This document shows positions 11,413-23,000 of a stretch of DNA of 64,000 bases, in pieces (position 1 is the first letter of the stretch; each line of letters opens with the position of its first letter). Origin of the DNA: Larix kaempferi (taxonomy: Eukaryota; Streptophyta; Pinopsida; Pinales; Pinaceae); assembly GCA_027924585.1 (NCBI GenBank), contig BSBM01000361.1, positions 39,388,501-39,452,500 of the forward strand, written 5' to 3'. Below the pieces are notes generated by a model. The model did not search any database and was not told where the DNA came from. It was given only the letters and a program-made list of their open reading frames with translations. The translations under genes and the position numbers were made by a program.

Positions 11413-12640
11413 CTATGCATAACCCTTTATAAATTTCCTGTAATATCCAGTATGGCCTAATGTAGATCGCAACATGTTGACTGAGTTTGGTGTTGGTAAG
11501 TTCACAATGACTGCAATATTCGCAGGATCTACCATCAGTCCTTGCTTAGAGACAATGTGGCCAAGTAAAATTCCATAAGGCACACAGAAAATACATTTTT
11601 TCAAATTCAAGGATATTTGATGATGTCGACACTTCTCGAGCATCATGCGGAGATTCGCAATGATTTTTCAGTAGACCAAATACAGTCCAATCATCAAAAT
11701 ACGCTTCTAAAAACTTGTGCATAAAATCTTTAAATGTTGCGATGACAACTCTAGAGAATATGGCAGGTGCATTCTTCAACCCAAAAGGCATGACAGTGTA
11801 CTGGAATGACCCCCATTCTGTAGAAAATGTCATCTTATGCCTATCCGCGGGATCAATACTGATCTGATCATAACCAGAGAAACCATCAGTGAAAGAATAT
11901 GCCTCATTTATTCCAATGTTATCAAGCACTTAGTCTGTGAATGGTGTAGGAAATGGGTCATGCATGGAAGCATCGTTCATCTTTCTAAGATCCACACAAA
12001 TCCTGATCTCGCCTTTTGCTTTCTTGTCTTGAACAACCATGGGGCTAATCCATTTGGATTCTTCGACTAGTTCAATGATTCCTGCTTCTAGCATCTTATC
12101 TAGATCTGCGCGGACTTTTTCCTTATAGTGTGGATTCAATCTGTATGGTCTCTGCTTGACAGGCTTAACACCTAGCTTTAAAGGTATTTTTATGACCCCT
12201 AGGTCTCCCAAAATTCCTTTCATTTCTGTAAATTTTGTTGGAAATAGTTCCTGATACTCATGTAAGGTATCTGAGATCTGAGCAATAGTCTGATCATCCC
12301 AATAATCTCTTATTGATGCGAACTTCGGCTCTTTGTCTGTGCCAATGTTCACTTTTTGCGTTTTTACTGGTCCAGTCATATCTGGGATTTCCAACAGAGG
12401 TCCTTCTACCTCACACGTGCCTTCTGACTCTGGTATATCTATGTTGCATGGGTCGTCCTCATCGTCTTCATTTGTATCATTGGTATCCTCAGCTAAGTTG
12501 TAACACTCGATCAAGTGCTCTTCATGTTCCTTCCATTCTGACTGTAGGTGCACGGGAACGCACTCTGTCCCAAAAAAATCCTGCAATGTTATGTTTTGAT
12601 CAGGACAGTCGTCCTGGAATATGCACTTCTTGATCAGTTG
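11413..12640 (-). pseudogene. Element E reverse transcriptase
   Basis: Motifs in order are KQRPYRLNP, AGIIE, SPMVVQDKK, ICVDLRKMND, TDGFSGY, PFGLKNAP and the catalytic YFDD at 11690-11701, followed by the thumb region LGHTGYYRKFIKGYA. The N-terminal segment also includes an acidic linker (EDTNDTNEDDEDD). A TAA at 11930-11932 falls between TPFTD and VLDNIG, and a frameshift occurs near 11650-11690. The enzyme would copy element RNA to DNA inside the gag particle. Confidence 0.92.
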
Positions 12641-13320
12641 TAATGCTTCATGGATTAATGGATTCTCATCTTCAAAACTGAAGTCCTTCTGGAAGTTCAC
12701 AACGAGCAGCTCCCAATCAGTGAGTTCACTGCGCAACTCCAGGTCGAGGTACCATTTCTCTGGGATACCCACATCCAATGTATGTACAAATAAATGTACC
12801 CATTCTATAAGTGGTCTTTCCACCCATGCCTTTGAACAGATTTGAATGTGCTAACTAGGGTCTGTCTGTCCATTATACTTTTCAAAGGGTAAAGTAACCT
12901 TTTCGGGGAATCGGATTTGCATCTTAGTTCTGCACTGATCCTAAGTGGTCAATGTTTTCTTATGTGCATTCCACCATCTGGTAGGTGTATCGTGCAATGC
13001 TATATCTAAAGCTAGCAGTCTATGCTCATCTGGTATAGCTGCAGTATATTCTCTTATAAAACTGTAAACATTAGCAGAACCATCATATGTGGGAATACGA
13101 CTCACCTCTTTTTCGATCCAGCGCAGTGATTTTGTAACCTGCACACATCTTCTTGCTGATACTTCATGCATGCGGCTTTTCCAATTCTCCAATCCTGTAT
13201 CCGAGTCAGAGATACAAGAAGTGTCACATCGCCAGCTGAGCGTACCATCCGCAGTAGGATTAATGTAGTCTTCCTTGTTCGCAATCAGCTGGTATAGTCG
13301 GTCTAAGTCTTGAGCTTGGG
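12641..13320 (-). pseudogene. Element E: two gag-like modules between protease and RT
   Basis: These lie in frame with protease upstream and RT downstream. Module one (about 13110-12950) reads IPTYDGSANVYSFI and later ALHDTPTRWW. Module two (about 12895-12645) reads FEKYNGQTDPS and later HTLDVGIPEKWY. Both copy the retrotransposon gag plan: a short YDG or YNG motif, a helical stretch, a TL or AL pair and an aromatic W-W or W-Y motif. In-frame TAG codons occur at 13322 and at two places near 12960 and 12860. Function is unknown. Capsid duplication is my inference, and a profile search would be needed to confirm it. Confidence 0.6.
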
Positions 13321-13324
13321 ATTC

Positions 13325-13750
13325 CTACTGAATTGGATCACTGTATCTATCACCATCTTTAGGATCCAATGGTGCGATGACCCTAAGATGATTCCCTTCA
13401 AATATCATCTTCTTTGTCTTCAAGTTTATGATAGCCAAGTTATCGATAGCCCAATCAATTCCCAATATTGCTGGAAAAGGTTGACAATCATCCACAATTT
13501 CAATAACCTCAAAGTCTGCATGACTCTGTACTCCGTCAATGTCAACTACTACATTAGCTAAGCGGCCGAAAGGTATGACCTTCTCCTGATTAGACATTCG
13601 TAACTGGATAGGTGACCAGAGCAACTTTGGTTGACCCATCTGCTGCCATGTCTGCTTATTTAAGACATTCACTTCTGATCCCAGATCAAGGATGACTTTG
13701 TCCATTTCAAAATCTCCTATCTGCGTAGTAAGCCTCATTTCTTGGCCCAT
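13325..13750 (-). pseudogene. Element E aspartic protease
   Basis: This is a retropepsin-type segment with catalytic DLGS at 13676-13687, followed by EVNVLNKQTW and the late GIDWA motif (ILGIDWA, about 13470). It would process the polyprotein. It is in frame with the zinc-knuckle region upstream. DLGS replaces the more common DTGA or DSGA, as in other plant gypsy elements. Confidence 0.88.
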
Positions 13751-13888
13751 TCTTTTGTGCTTCCTTATATGATGTACAGTGCTATCTGGAGTCTCTGTTG
13801 CGATCTAAGGTTCATATTGGGTGATAAGCTTCTGGAGCTCTACTATGGCTTTTTCACTTTTTAGTAATTTCATGCAGCTTCGCAAGAA

Positions 13889-14839
13889 CTACGCAACAAA
13901 AGTACGGGCATCTGTCGCAGTACTTGTTTTGTCACACGAAACCGGCATGTCTTCAACATGCGGTGTTTCACTGCGCAGTGGGATCCTTGATGACTTATCC
14001 GCTGGTTCTCTAAAGGTATCCCACGCATCAATGAAGACCTCCTTGTTCTTCTGTAGGTTTAGAGGGGGTGCTTTTCCTGGAGCATTCCTTATCCATATTG
14101 TTTCAAGGGGATCCTTCTTCGTATGTGCCTCCCCTGATGTTGAAGCTTCCGCTCCTCTGTCGTAGCCTGTCTTAGCGCCACTGGACGTGACCACGTTAAG
14201 TCTTGGATCCATTGGTCTATTCTCTACTGCGATCCATTGGACATTTGGATTCAGAGCGTCTATTTGTCTTCTCTTCTGCATTTCCACCTCTAATACTGGG
14301 CAATATTCAATGACATGCTCAAACGATTTACAATAATTGCACGTAGTGCATGGGTTAACACAATCTCTAGATATGTGCCCAGGTTGGCCACAGTTATAAC
14401 AAATGACTTGGTCGTGGCCTCTTCCTTGTGCTGGACCAGCATTTCTTCCTCTGTCGCGGTATCCACCACCACGACCTCTGTATCCTCCTTGGTCATATTG
14501 TGCATTTTCTTGTTTTGGATGGGTATCTTCTTGTACACGGTACAAGCCAACGCCTCGCATTGAGTCCATATCCCTTTGTCTCTCATTCATTAATTCATAT
14601 GCGCAGCAGTTGGATTCATCATGTCCAACTGATTTACAGAAATTGCAGTATAAATTCTTAGGGGTTTTCACATATTTTTGGATGGGGTAACAGTCTTCAG
14701 GTCTGTGTCCTGTGGTTCTACAAATTTCACACCATGGGGCCTGATTCTGATTTAATGGGTTAGGCGCACCACTATTAATATAGTCATGGAATAGAAGGAA
14801 ATGCTCGCAATCATGACCTTCTCCTTTACAACTGTACAC
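13889..14839 (-). pseudogene. Element E nucleocapsid region with four zinc knuckles
   Basis: Four CX2CX4HX4C knuckles are visible in one frame: CEICRTTGHRPEDC, CNFCKSVGHDESNC, CYNCGQPGHISRDC and CNYCKSFEHVIEYC. Between the second and third lies a Gly/Arg/Tyr-rich RGG-like stretch. Such knuckles bind and package element RNA. Most gypsy gags have one or two, so four is high. The upstream gag domain is in a different frame, so a shift occurred near 14830-14860. Confidence 0.88.
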
Positions 14840-15789
14840 CAGACCTCCTGTTTAGGTTCATATCTTTGTTCTTTACCATTTTTCATGCTTTGCAGTTCGA
14901 GTGTCAAGGTAATCAGCTGGTTCTGGATCTGAGACATCCCAGAACTAGTATCACCAATCGGCGAAGCTTCCAGCTTCATTGTAATTTCCAAGGCCTCTGC
15001 CTGGGATAGAACCTTCTACTGCATCAATGGTAATCTGATATGAGGTAACAGCGCAACAATGAACCATTCTTTATGTTGTTCTGGTGGTATAACAAAACTC
15101 ACTTGGTCTAGTAAGGTCTTAAATTTCCGATCAAATTCACAGACCATTTCAGTTGGTCTTTGATTTATTTCCTTCAGCTTAGTTATACACTGAGACTCAG
15201 ATTTAGGTTTCTTGAACTCTGCCACCAGCGCAACTTTAATTTCTGCCAGGGTTCTCGGTTGTACGGTAGAGTATTTCATAAACCAATGTAGCGCTCTATC
15301 CCTGAAAATGGTGATGAGCCGTGCTTGTTTCACAACATCATCCTGGATTTGTCTTACACTCCATACGGCTTCACAAAGGAACCAATGTTGATCAGGGTCT
15401 TCTAGGCTAGTTCCTATGAATATTGGTAGTTTCATATTAGTGTTTGCCATTGTTCTACTAGGTGGTGGGGCGCCAGGATTAGTGCGCGGCTGTTGTAAAG
15501 GGATCTGCGTAGTAAATACAAATGGGACTATCGGGAGAGATGGACTAGGCTGATTCTTTTGCGGGGTGGGCTGCGTAGCGGGTGGGTTCTGCGATGAGTG
15601 TGGTGCGGTTTGTGCACCCGGTGGATTCTCAGGGGTAAATGGTTGTGCAACTTCACTATCAAGATTGCAGGGGATCTCAATATCTATATGAAGTTTAGGG
15701 CCTTTCGGATCTTTATTAATTTTATATCTCTTACCACTTCTAAGAGTATGTGTCTCTTCGTCAGAATCAACATATGTACTATTTATCAT
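14752..15789 (-). pseudogene. Element E gag (capsid) domain
   Basis: The ATG at 15787-15789 opens a frame with a short acidic start, then THTLRSGKRYK, a Pro/Gln/Thr-rich linker, and a retrotransposon gag domain from MKLPIFIGTS through ALHWFMKYS and the TEMVCEFDRKF segment. A stop falls near 15016, after which the frame continues to 14752. The THTLRSGK motif before a proline-rich linker is typical of Athila/Tat-type polyproteins. The domain would assemble the particle. Confidence 0.85.
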
Positions 15790-15806
15790 GACAAAGTTCT
15801 AGCATA

Positions 15807-16316
15807 TTACTGCTTTCTTAGAACACCTTTCTTAGCTAACAGCATCTTAATGTATAGACTAAGGTTGTTCAGAAACTTACCATGGAATCCTTCGAAAAAA
15901 TTTGATTCTGCTTGGCTGTAGGATTTGATTGTGTCTACAGCAAATTCTGTTACAAAGCCTTCTAGCATATGATTGACCCAATAATCAACTGCGCGTGACA
16001 ATGGGCTGTCTAATGCTTTAAGCTGCGCTGTGAGCTCGGGATTCCACTCCGTAGGAACTCCTCCTTGGAAACAGTTTTTCTTCTCTGTGAGCCGCGAGAT
16101 CCACGCATGCAGCTCGTTTGGAAACGATGCCCAAAAGATCTCATGAATGTTGTCCAACAGATATCTATCTGACCACAGTGTGTCGCTTAGACGCAGATGT
16201 CTATTTTCTTGTCTGTTAAAATTGCTTATGGTCTTATCCCACCAAGCTTGGATTTCTGTCTTTTTAGGATGCCAATAGTCAGATCCTTCAGGGAAATGAT
16301 ATTCTTCTTCACACAT
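15807..16316 (-). CDS. Element E ORF1, upstream of gag, unknown function
   Basis: This is an uninterrupted 169-codon ORF, the only long intact reading frame in E, in a different frame from gag and 17 bp before gag's ATG. It begins 45 bp inside the primer site. It is rich in Trp, Leu and charged residues (DYWHPKKTEIQAWWD, RAVDYWVNHM). I see no signal peptide, membrane segment or known catalytic motif. An ORF ahead of gag is known from Ogre-type elements, but I cannot show homology. It could also be an N-terminal part of gag split off by a frameshift. Confidence 0.55.
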   Translation of the reverse strand: MCEEEYHFPEGSDYWHPKKTEIQAWWDKTISNFNRQENRHLRLSDTLWSDRYLLDNIHEIFWASFPNELHAWISRLTEKKNCFQGGVPTEWNPELTAQLKALDSPLSRAVDYWVNHMLEGFVTEFAVDTIKSYSQAESNFFEGFHGKFLNNLSLYIKMLLAKKGVLRKQ

Positions 16317-16361
16317 CGTAATTGCAAGTCAGCGGAACCATTTCAACTCATCATGGATTCT

Positions 16362-16379
16362 AGCATGGCAACGAAACCA
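16362..16379 (-). other. Element E primer binding site, tRNA-Asp-like
   Basis: Two bases inside the 5' LTR the minus strand reads TGGTTTCGTTGCCATGCT. It shares TGG and CGTTGCC with the site complementary to plant tRNA-Asp (TGGCGCCGTTGCCGGGGA) used by many Athila/Tat elements. The match is imperfect, so the primer assignment is tentative. Confidence 0.55.
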
Positions 16380-16381
16380 TT

Positions 16382-18082
16382 TGTTGGCTTAAACTGACCT
16401 AGAGGTTTTCAAATAGACCCAGGTTCTTTGTGGTTCTCCCTTTGACAAACAAAACCCCTTCGCACCAGCCCTTTCGGCAACAACCTACGAACAGGTTGAG
16501 GTCTCACCCGAAGTGTATCTCTATGGGGTACTGTAGAATTAGGTTTCCACAGTAAATGATGAGTTGGTTATCTGAACAGGCTATGCAGTGCAGTACAGAA
16601 AGGTGGCCCTGCGGGCAGATTGATGTTGTATGTAGCAGGATCTATGCTACGAACAGTACCGCATGGTGTAGGCTACACTGCGTGCCGTGACAAGGGTTTC
16701 TTATTGTTGCGAATCTTCTACTGGAACTGCGAATCACCCACAATTGTCCTCTACTTGGAAAATCTCAGAAACGTTAAGGCACTAAAATGAATATCACTCA
16801 TCCATTCATTCAGGCACTTACTAGCTATCTTTCTAGCATTCATCAAGAACTTGGATTATTACAACATGAACTGAAATGATAAACATCATTAACTTTGCTG
16901 CGTTCCTTCACTATGTTTAAGAAAGTAAGTATACTTAAAGGACTGATCCACGACCTTCACATAGAATTGAAATGTTCACCATTCATCTGCTTCCGCGGAA
17001 CTTACCATATCATTCCCAAACTTCCCCTATTGGTAAATGCATATCAAAGTTCTCATATTACAGCATGCAAGGAAACATTCAAGCATTCATTCTATAAAAA
17101 ATACAGACAGTCATTCATTCATAAACATTATCACATAACACATGATTTAACGTGGTTCACTTCCCCGGATGGAAAGCTACGTCCACAAGAATGGTTGGTA
17201 ATATATTTATTTCAAAAGGGATGGGGAAACCGTTCTTAGTCTGTGCACTCAGCTGCAGACTCTTCTTTCTCTCGGCTAGGTCTCTGCGCACATAGCTGCA
17301 AAGCCTTTACAACAATCTTCTTAGCTCATAGATATTTTACAATATAAAACGATTATCTCCTTACATTCCCAGCAACTACAAAAGAATAACAATCCAAAAG
17401 GATAACAACCCTGACAACCCCCATCCTATACAAAATGTCTTCTTAAATAGATCATGCCTGAAGGTCATGTCTGTACAATGTCGAAGAACTAAAACCCAAA
17501 ACCCTAAGGGTTTCCAAAACTGCGCCGGTTTTCCAACCCGGCTTGCTGGCTCTTGGTAGCGTTTGCTTGATCATGGCGGATCTCCACATCCTCATTCTGT
17601 CGTTATTGGCATTCTTGTCACACGCGTGCCTACAGGATGCTTCTACCAAGCCATTTCTCTCTAACGGTTTTACCTTCTACGCGTGCCAAACGCCGTTTTC
17701 CTTAACAACCCACGCGTGGCCGCCTTCCTATTTTGCCTACGTCCACCGCTCGGCAATCCTGAAGTATCTTTCCAAAAAGGGCTGCTACCGGTCTAGTCAG
17801 TAGCTACACTTGATACTTGTCCAACACACCGCTTTGCTGGCTCCACGTGGCCTCCTAACTTCGCAGCACTGCTTTTGCGCAGTACTGGTCTTTGCATCAT
17901 GACCAAAACCTTCGACGTTGCACGCAACTCCGTAGTCTCATCAAAAGTTGGATGCTATGCGCAACTTCATAGTATCCTCAATACTTAGCCAAAATTGTGT
18001 TTCTGAGCTGCTCTCAGCTCAAATTTCCCTGCTTGCCTCAAAAAGGTGCTTCCCAAAACGTTAACTTAACCTGGGCCCAACA
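16382..18082 (-). repeat. Element E 5' LTR, 1,701 bp
   Basis: It begins TGTTGGC and ends GGGCCCAACA on the plus strand and aligns end to end with 5896-7595. It is the 5' LTR because the primer site and ORF1 lie directly to its left on the minus strand. A TATTTAAG stretch on the minus strand near 17450 is a weak promoter candidate. Confidence 0.93.
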
Positions 18083-18087
18083 AAGAC
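18083..18087. repeat. Target-site duplication of element E, right copy (AAGAC)
   Basis: It matches 5891-5895 exactly and is followed by the rest of LTR B. Confidence 0.93.
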
Positions 18088-18620
18088 CATGGGTTAATAA
18101 TGGCTTGGAAACAATTTTGTGGGTGTTTTCTTGCCCAAGAAGCCAAAATACGATTTCCTAGATTGATGGCTTGCCCATACACGAAATTGGATGCCATACC
18201 TCCTCATTCTCAAGGCATTAACTACCTCAACCAACTCTTGTTATAATTAAATGATTGGGTGCATAAGTCAAAATGGGTAGTTGAGGGTTTATGGGTTCAC
18301 TCATTGACATTTGGCTTAACACTATTGGCTTAAAGGTTTCAATATTTTCCCTCCCTATTCCTTGTAAAATCATGTGGCCATCTCTTGTTGCATTGTATAG
18401 CTAGTTGTGGGTATTTCATTAAAATTCATATTTACATGATGTCTTAATTTATATTGTTCCTAGCTGGCACGAGAACCATAGGCATCTATTTTTAATTGAC
18501 GATACATAAAATGCTAAATTGATGGCAGGGCCTTGGCCTTGAGCTTGTCACCATGATTTAATAGCGATATTTACATCATTTACAATTTTAATGCAATAGG
18601 GTCAAAATCGGGATATTACA
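18088..18620 (-). repeat. LTR B, second segment
   Basis: Homology to LTR1 resumes at CATGGGTTAATAATGGC (compare about 4285) and continues to GGGATATTACA, which corresponds to LTR1's GGGGACGTGACA. The end has lost its ACGT core, consistent with C-to-T and G-to-A changes. Directly after it comes the chromodomain of element D, so B ends at 18620 and was inserted into D. Confidence 0.88.
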
Positions 18621-18827
18621 TACCACATAATTGAATGGGATGTGATCCAGGTGGAACCAAAAGGAGATATTTCGGTGCAACCGATGTGTATCCTTGGTTA
18701 GAAAATTACGTTGCTGAGGAACATGACGATTATATAGGTAAAGGTCTAATGGACCCATTACAGTCCTAAAGAAGCAATGCGGGAGCAACAGGATGTGATG
18801 CAAGAGGAATTCCTGCATCTATTTTGA
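18621..18827 (+). pseudogene. Element D: 3' end of pol with chromodomain
   Basis: From about 18630 one frame reads DVIQVEPKGDISVQP, then a degenerate TLLRN, then VKV, a stop, and WTHYSPKEAM, ending EEFLHLF and TGA at 18825-18827. This is the C-terminal chromodomain tail of plant chromoviruses, thought to direct integration to modified histones. Three in-frame stops (two TAG, one TAA) break it. Everything upstream in D is cut off by LTR B at 18620. Confidence 0.8.
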
Positions 18828-18890
18828 AGTTTTGATCAAAAAAATTGTAAATGTACATAGTGCCAATGATGCACTAAGTACAGTGCATAA

Positions 18891-18907
18891 ATTAAGGGGG
18901 AGTGGAA
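18891..18907 (+). other. Element D polypurine tract
   Basis: ATTAAGGGGGAGTGGAA directly precedes the LTR start TGTAATACCCC. It is the expected plus-strand primer and confirms D's plus orientation. Confidence 0.85.
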
Positions 18908-20040
18908 TGTAATACCCCAGTTTCGACCCCATAATGTAAATTTGTCAATATTGATGTTAAAGGCTAAAAGCCAAAAGCAAGTGGTTCAGAGTGACCAAGA
19001 TTATGTAAATATGTACATTTTTATATTAATATAAAATCTCTAATGGATAGAGAGGAAGAAGGAAGAAGAAGAAACAGGGGGCTATGAATCCACAAGAGGG
19101 GAAGTGATAGTGGAATTAACCTTATTTCCCTATCCTTATCAATTTAACCAGATTCCTAAACCATGATTAATAGACATGATTTGATTAATCATTATTTAAT
19201 TATATTAAGAAGGTATTAAGAGGGAGAAAGTGGTCACATGTGGAAAAGCCACACAGAAAGAAAAACCATGCTTATAAAAGTGAAAATTCAAGCTTGGGAG
19301 GGGTTCATTCCGCATTGCTTCCCACCATTCGAATTCCATTCATCCTCCTTCATTTCCATCACCTTGGATTGTCATAGCTTGGTTCCTATGAAAAAGGACC
19401 AAGATGCCTTTGTTGAATATAAAATTTACATGCCATTGACCCAGGTACAATGGTGCATGAGAGCGACCTAGTTTGCAGTTTGTGCCATGGCGCCCTAATT
19501 CAGAGAATTCTTGTCCAACTTCTGTTGGAGAACTAGAAGGGAACTACAGGCTTCCCAAGGGAATGCTATCTCAAAGAAGGGGTCTTGTTCTTGGAATTGT
19601 GCAGGTTGATGGGGAAGAAGAATTGAGGATTGGGATAGCTATGGAGATGGTTTCTGCACTAGTGGGTTTCCTGAGATATTGAGTTGTGTAAAAGCTGTGG
19701 GAAAACCATTGCCCCTTGTGGATTGATATACCCAACTTGTGGGTGTCCTATCAAAGTAAGATATGGTTTGATAGAGCCTATGGATGGGAGGAACATCCTT
19801 CACCTATATCTAGTTGGGGAATAATTGATTAAAATATAAGTCTTTAACTATGTATGAATTCCATGGTTAATTTTGTGTTTGCATATTTCTTATTTATCGT
19901 TTAATGAATGTCTAATTGTATGGAATTTCATGGCATGTCATGTGTATTTTACATTTGAATTTCTTGTAAATTAAAATATATGCATAAGATAATTTGGGTG
20001 ACCATGTATATTATTTTCCGTTGTTTAATTAAACAAATTA
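18908..20040 (+). repeat. Element D 3' LTR, right end uncertain
   Basis: It starts TGTAATACCCC straight after the polypurine tract. A TATA box lies 365 bp in. No second LTR of D is visible because its left half is outside the window or lost, so the right end cannot be set by comparison. I placed it where LTR-like sequence seems to end, and it could be anywhere from about 19.95 to 20.3 kb. Short ORFs at 19238-19682 lie inside it and are not credible genes. Confidence 0.6.
19273..19279 (+). promoter_or_regulatory. TATA box in the LTR of D
   Basis: TATAAAA within CTTATAAAAGTG, about 365 bp from the LTR start, is well placed to be the retrotransposon promoter. Confidence 0.55.
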
Positions 20041-23000
20041 TGAAAAAATAAATTGGATACAAGTGGTGAATGAGTACCTCGTGGTCTCAATGGGTTAAAG
20101 AGGTGATTGGGTACATTATAAGTGTAAACATCCATCTATGGCTCCCAATCTATTTTTATAATTTTCTCTAGCTAGCCAATGTAGATCTAAAAAAGTGTTG
20201 GGAGAGTGGCAGTCATGTTTAACCCCTATATTAGTACTATGGACATCATCTGTCTCACTATCTCTTGTTCATACCTTTTTGAAAATTGAATTAATGAGCA
20301 AGGAGTAGCACATGGCAGCAAAATCATGAATGTTTCCAAATTATGATATGTATGCAACAATCAGAGCTACACAAGAAGATTTAACATAGGACCCAAATAG
20401 ATATGATCGCATACCACCATTATCTCCAACATTGTCACCATTATTATCAGTAATGATCGTTGGGTTGTGTGGATCATCTTCAAGAATTTTCCTCTCAACC
20501 TTACCAATACTTAGGAACCTTTTTTCTTAGTCTTAGGACCCATTTTTCCTAGTTTAGAGTGTGCTCTCACCAACCTTAGATTGAGACAAGTTATCAAATC
20601 CTATGGTGAGAGAGGTTTAGGGTATTCATACCGTCTTAATATTCTTTAAAAAATCCAATTTATTTGAGGATATTCATGGCACTATTGCTAATACCTTCCA
20701 CCTCAACTTGAAAATTCATCTCAACTTCATGAGTTATACACCCCCATGTATGATCCTCATCAATTTCTTCATTCTCACGAGAACACACAATTGTTCCTTC
20801 TTCCACAAAAATATTCAAGGAAGTATCATCCCTTCCCTATTTGGATCAATAGTCCTTCTCCACAAAGACAAATTTTGAATTATCTATCTTCTTAGCCACA
20901 TGAGCTAACTCTAACAATATGTTTGGAATTTGTTCATCTCTTTCTTCCACATGCAAGTTAATACCTTCAAACTCTTGTTGGAAACATTCATTTTTCGTTG
21001 GTCCTTCATCACTTTGTACTTATTCTTCCATTTCCTCTTTATATTTAGTTTCAATTACATTTGTAGCATATATTTCAATACTCTTCTAAGTCGTCTTCAC
21101 TTTTCTCTTTCCTTGGTACCTAAACTCTTTGTGATTTAGATTTCTTTATCCAATAGAATCTCTTTTATTCTGCTACAAATTCATAAAATTCACCTTTTCC
21201 AATGGAATCTTCTTCCCTTAGTTTTCCCCATGCACAAGCTTTGTCCCAAGTTTTCTACCTTCCACATAGACATATTTCTATTAATATCTCACCAATCCAC
21301 AAGGTCGTAGTCTCTTTTCATAAATGCTCCTTCTTCATGCTTTTATTTAGTAGCAAACAAAGAAATTATCTTCCCTCCAACCTTTGAACTCATCTGTTGT
21401 GAGTATTTTGTGCTGAAAATTTCTCCTTAATGATATTCCAGGGAACATCTTATCCTCTCACGTTGAAGGGACACCTTTCCCACCAATTCCAAGCTTAGAT
21501 GGAAAATCCTCAGCCCTGTTCTTTTCACTTTTCTCAATTTGTTCTCCTTCTAATGGATAAAATGTTGCTCCTAATATACAACTTTTCCTATCCACCACCA
21601 TGTTTATATATGGATTTAATATGCAATATTACCTTCATATTGCCATGATCCTTCTTCATGCTTTGGTTTAGCAATAAACAAAGTAAGTATATTCCCTCCA
21701 ACCTTCGAACACATCTTTTCATCTGTTTGATTATTTTGTGCTGAAACATTCTCCTCGATGATATTCCAGGGAATATCTTATCCTCTCATGTCGAAGGCTC
21801 ACCTTTACTACCCAGTGTCAAGCTCAGATGGAAAATACTCAACCATGTTCTTTTCACTTTTCTCAATTTGTTCTCCATCTAATGGAGAAAGTGTTGCTCC
21901 TAATCTACAACTTTTCATGTCTACCACCATATTTATATATGGATTTAATATGCCATATATCCTTCATATTCCCATGATCCTTTTGACTCTTCCACAATAA
22001 TATATGGGGCATTGATTCCAATGCGTATTCAAGTTGTATTCTCCTGCATCAATTTTTTTGGTGATTCCTGTGCACACTCTCTCAAACTTAACCATGAATC
22101 TTATGTATGTGGTATACAAATATTATCACTTGACCATGTGCAATGAATTCCTTCCCTATAATTCTCTTTACAATAGGAATGGGTATGGCTAAAGCATCCT
22201 TTAGAAGAAATACAAGAGACACTTAAAAAGGTGAAGCGCATGTTGTTCTATGAAGTGCATAATCGTATCTATGTAGTATATATGGGATGTTGGTGTACCA
22301 AGACAAAAGGGTTCTCTTTTTCGTACAAGTCAAGAAAAAAGGGTTCTTACGTGGGAATTCAATTAACTGGAGAAATTTGATGGGATGTTTTTTGTTGTGG
22401 TATGATATTGAGAGAAACTGCAAATGCAAGGGTTTGATTTGGGAATACAACAAGTCGAATTGAGATATGTTCTATTATCATTAGGAGAGGGTTTTATCCT
22501 TGACTTGAGGTTTTCCCACTACAATTATTAGTGTTTATGATTGGAATGTGTTTATTTTCGATATGCATGAGTTTAATTGATACAACATGGATATTATAAT
22601 ATGCTATGGATAACGAATGATTTTATGTGAATGATATGCTCAGTATATTGTTAATTGAATATTGTGAATATATTATAGCCAAAATTTTCAGAGCAACTTT
22701 GAGTTAAAACGTTTTGCATAGTTAGATACTCATACCACTATAGAATTCAAGGAAAATAATCTTAACAGTTGAACTATGATAATATTTATGGAGGGTAAGA
22801 TTGAACAAAACCTAAAAGAATAGGGTCTTCACCATGTAAGAAGAACAAAAAAATGAGAATTCCATTAAGGAAATCCTAACCCGTAGCTAAGCCAATAATA
22901 CACACGAAAAAATAAAAGAAAAAGGAACACAATAACGAGAAGTGGAAGGTCCAAAAAATAGCCAATAAAAACACAACATTTAGAGCTAGGAGTATCTGTT

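Larger units (their letters stand above)
5896..18082 (-). mobile_element. Element E: complete Ty3/gypsy element with extra ORFs, minus strand
   Basis: The 12,187-bp element is bounded by 1.7-kb LTRs and a perfect 5-bp duplication. Its minus-strand order is 5' LTR, tRNA-Asp-like primer site, ORF1, gag, four zinc knuckles, protease, two gag-like modules, RT, RNase H, integrase, ORF3 and 3' LTR. An ORF upstream of gag recalls Ogre/Tat elements, and a 3' ORF recalls Athila/Tat, so a Tat/Athila-side lineage is likely. All coding parts are damaged by stops and a few frameshifts. The LTRs differ at about 11 of the first 160 aligned bases, so the insertion is not recent. It sits inside LTR B. Confidence 0.93.

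Noticed and set aside
18588-18818. Minus-strand 76-codon frame
   Set aside because: It is the antisense shadow of the chromodomain tail of element D.
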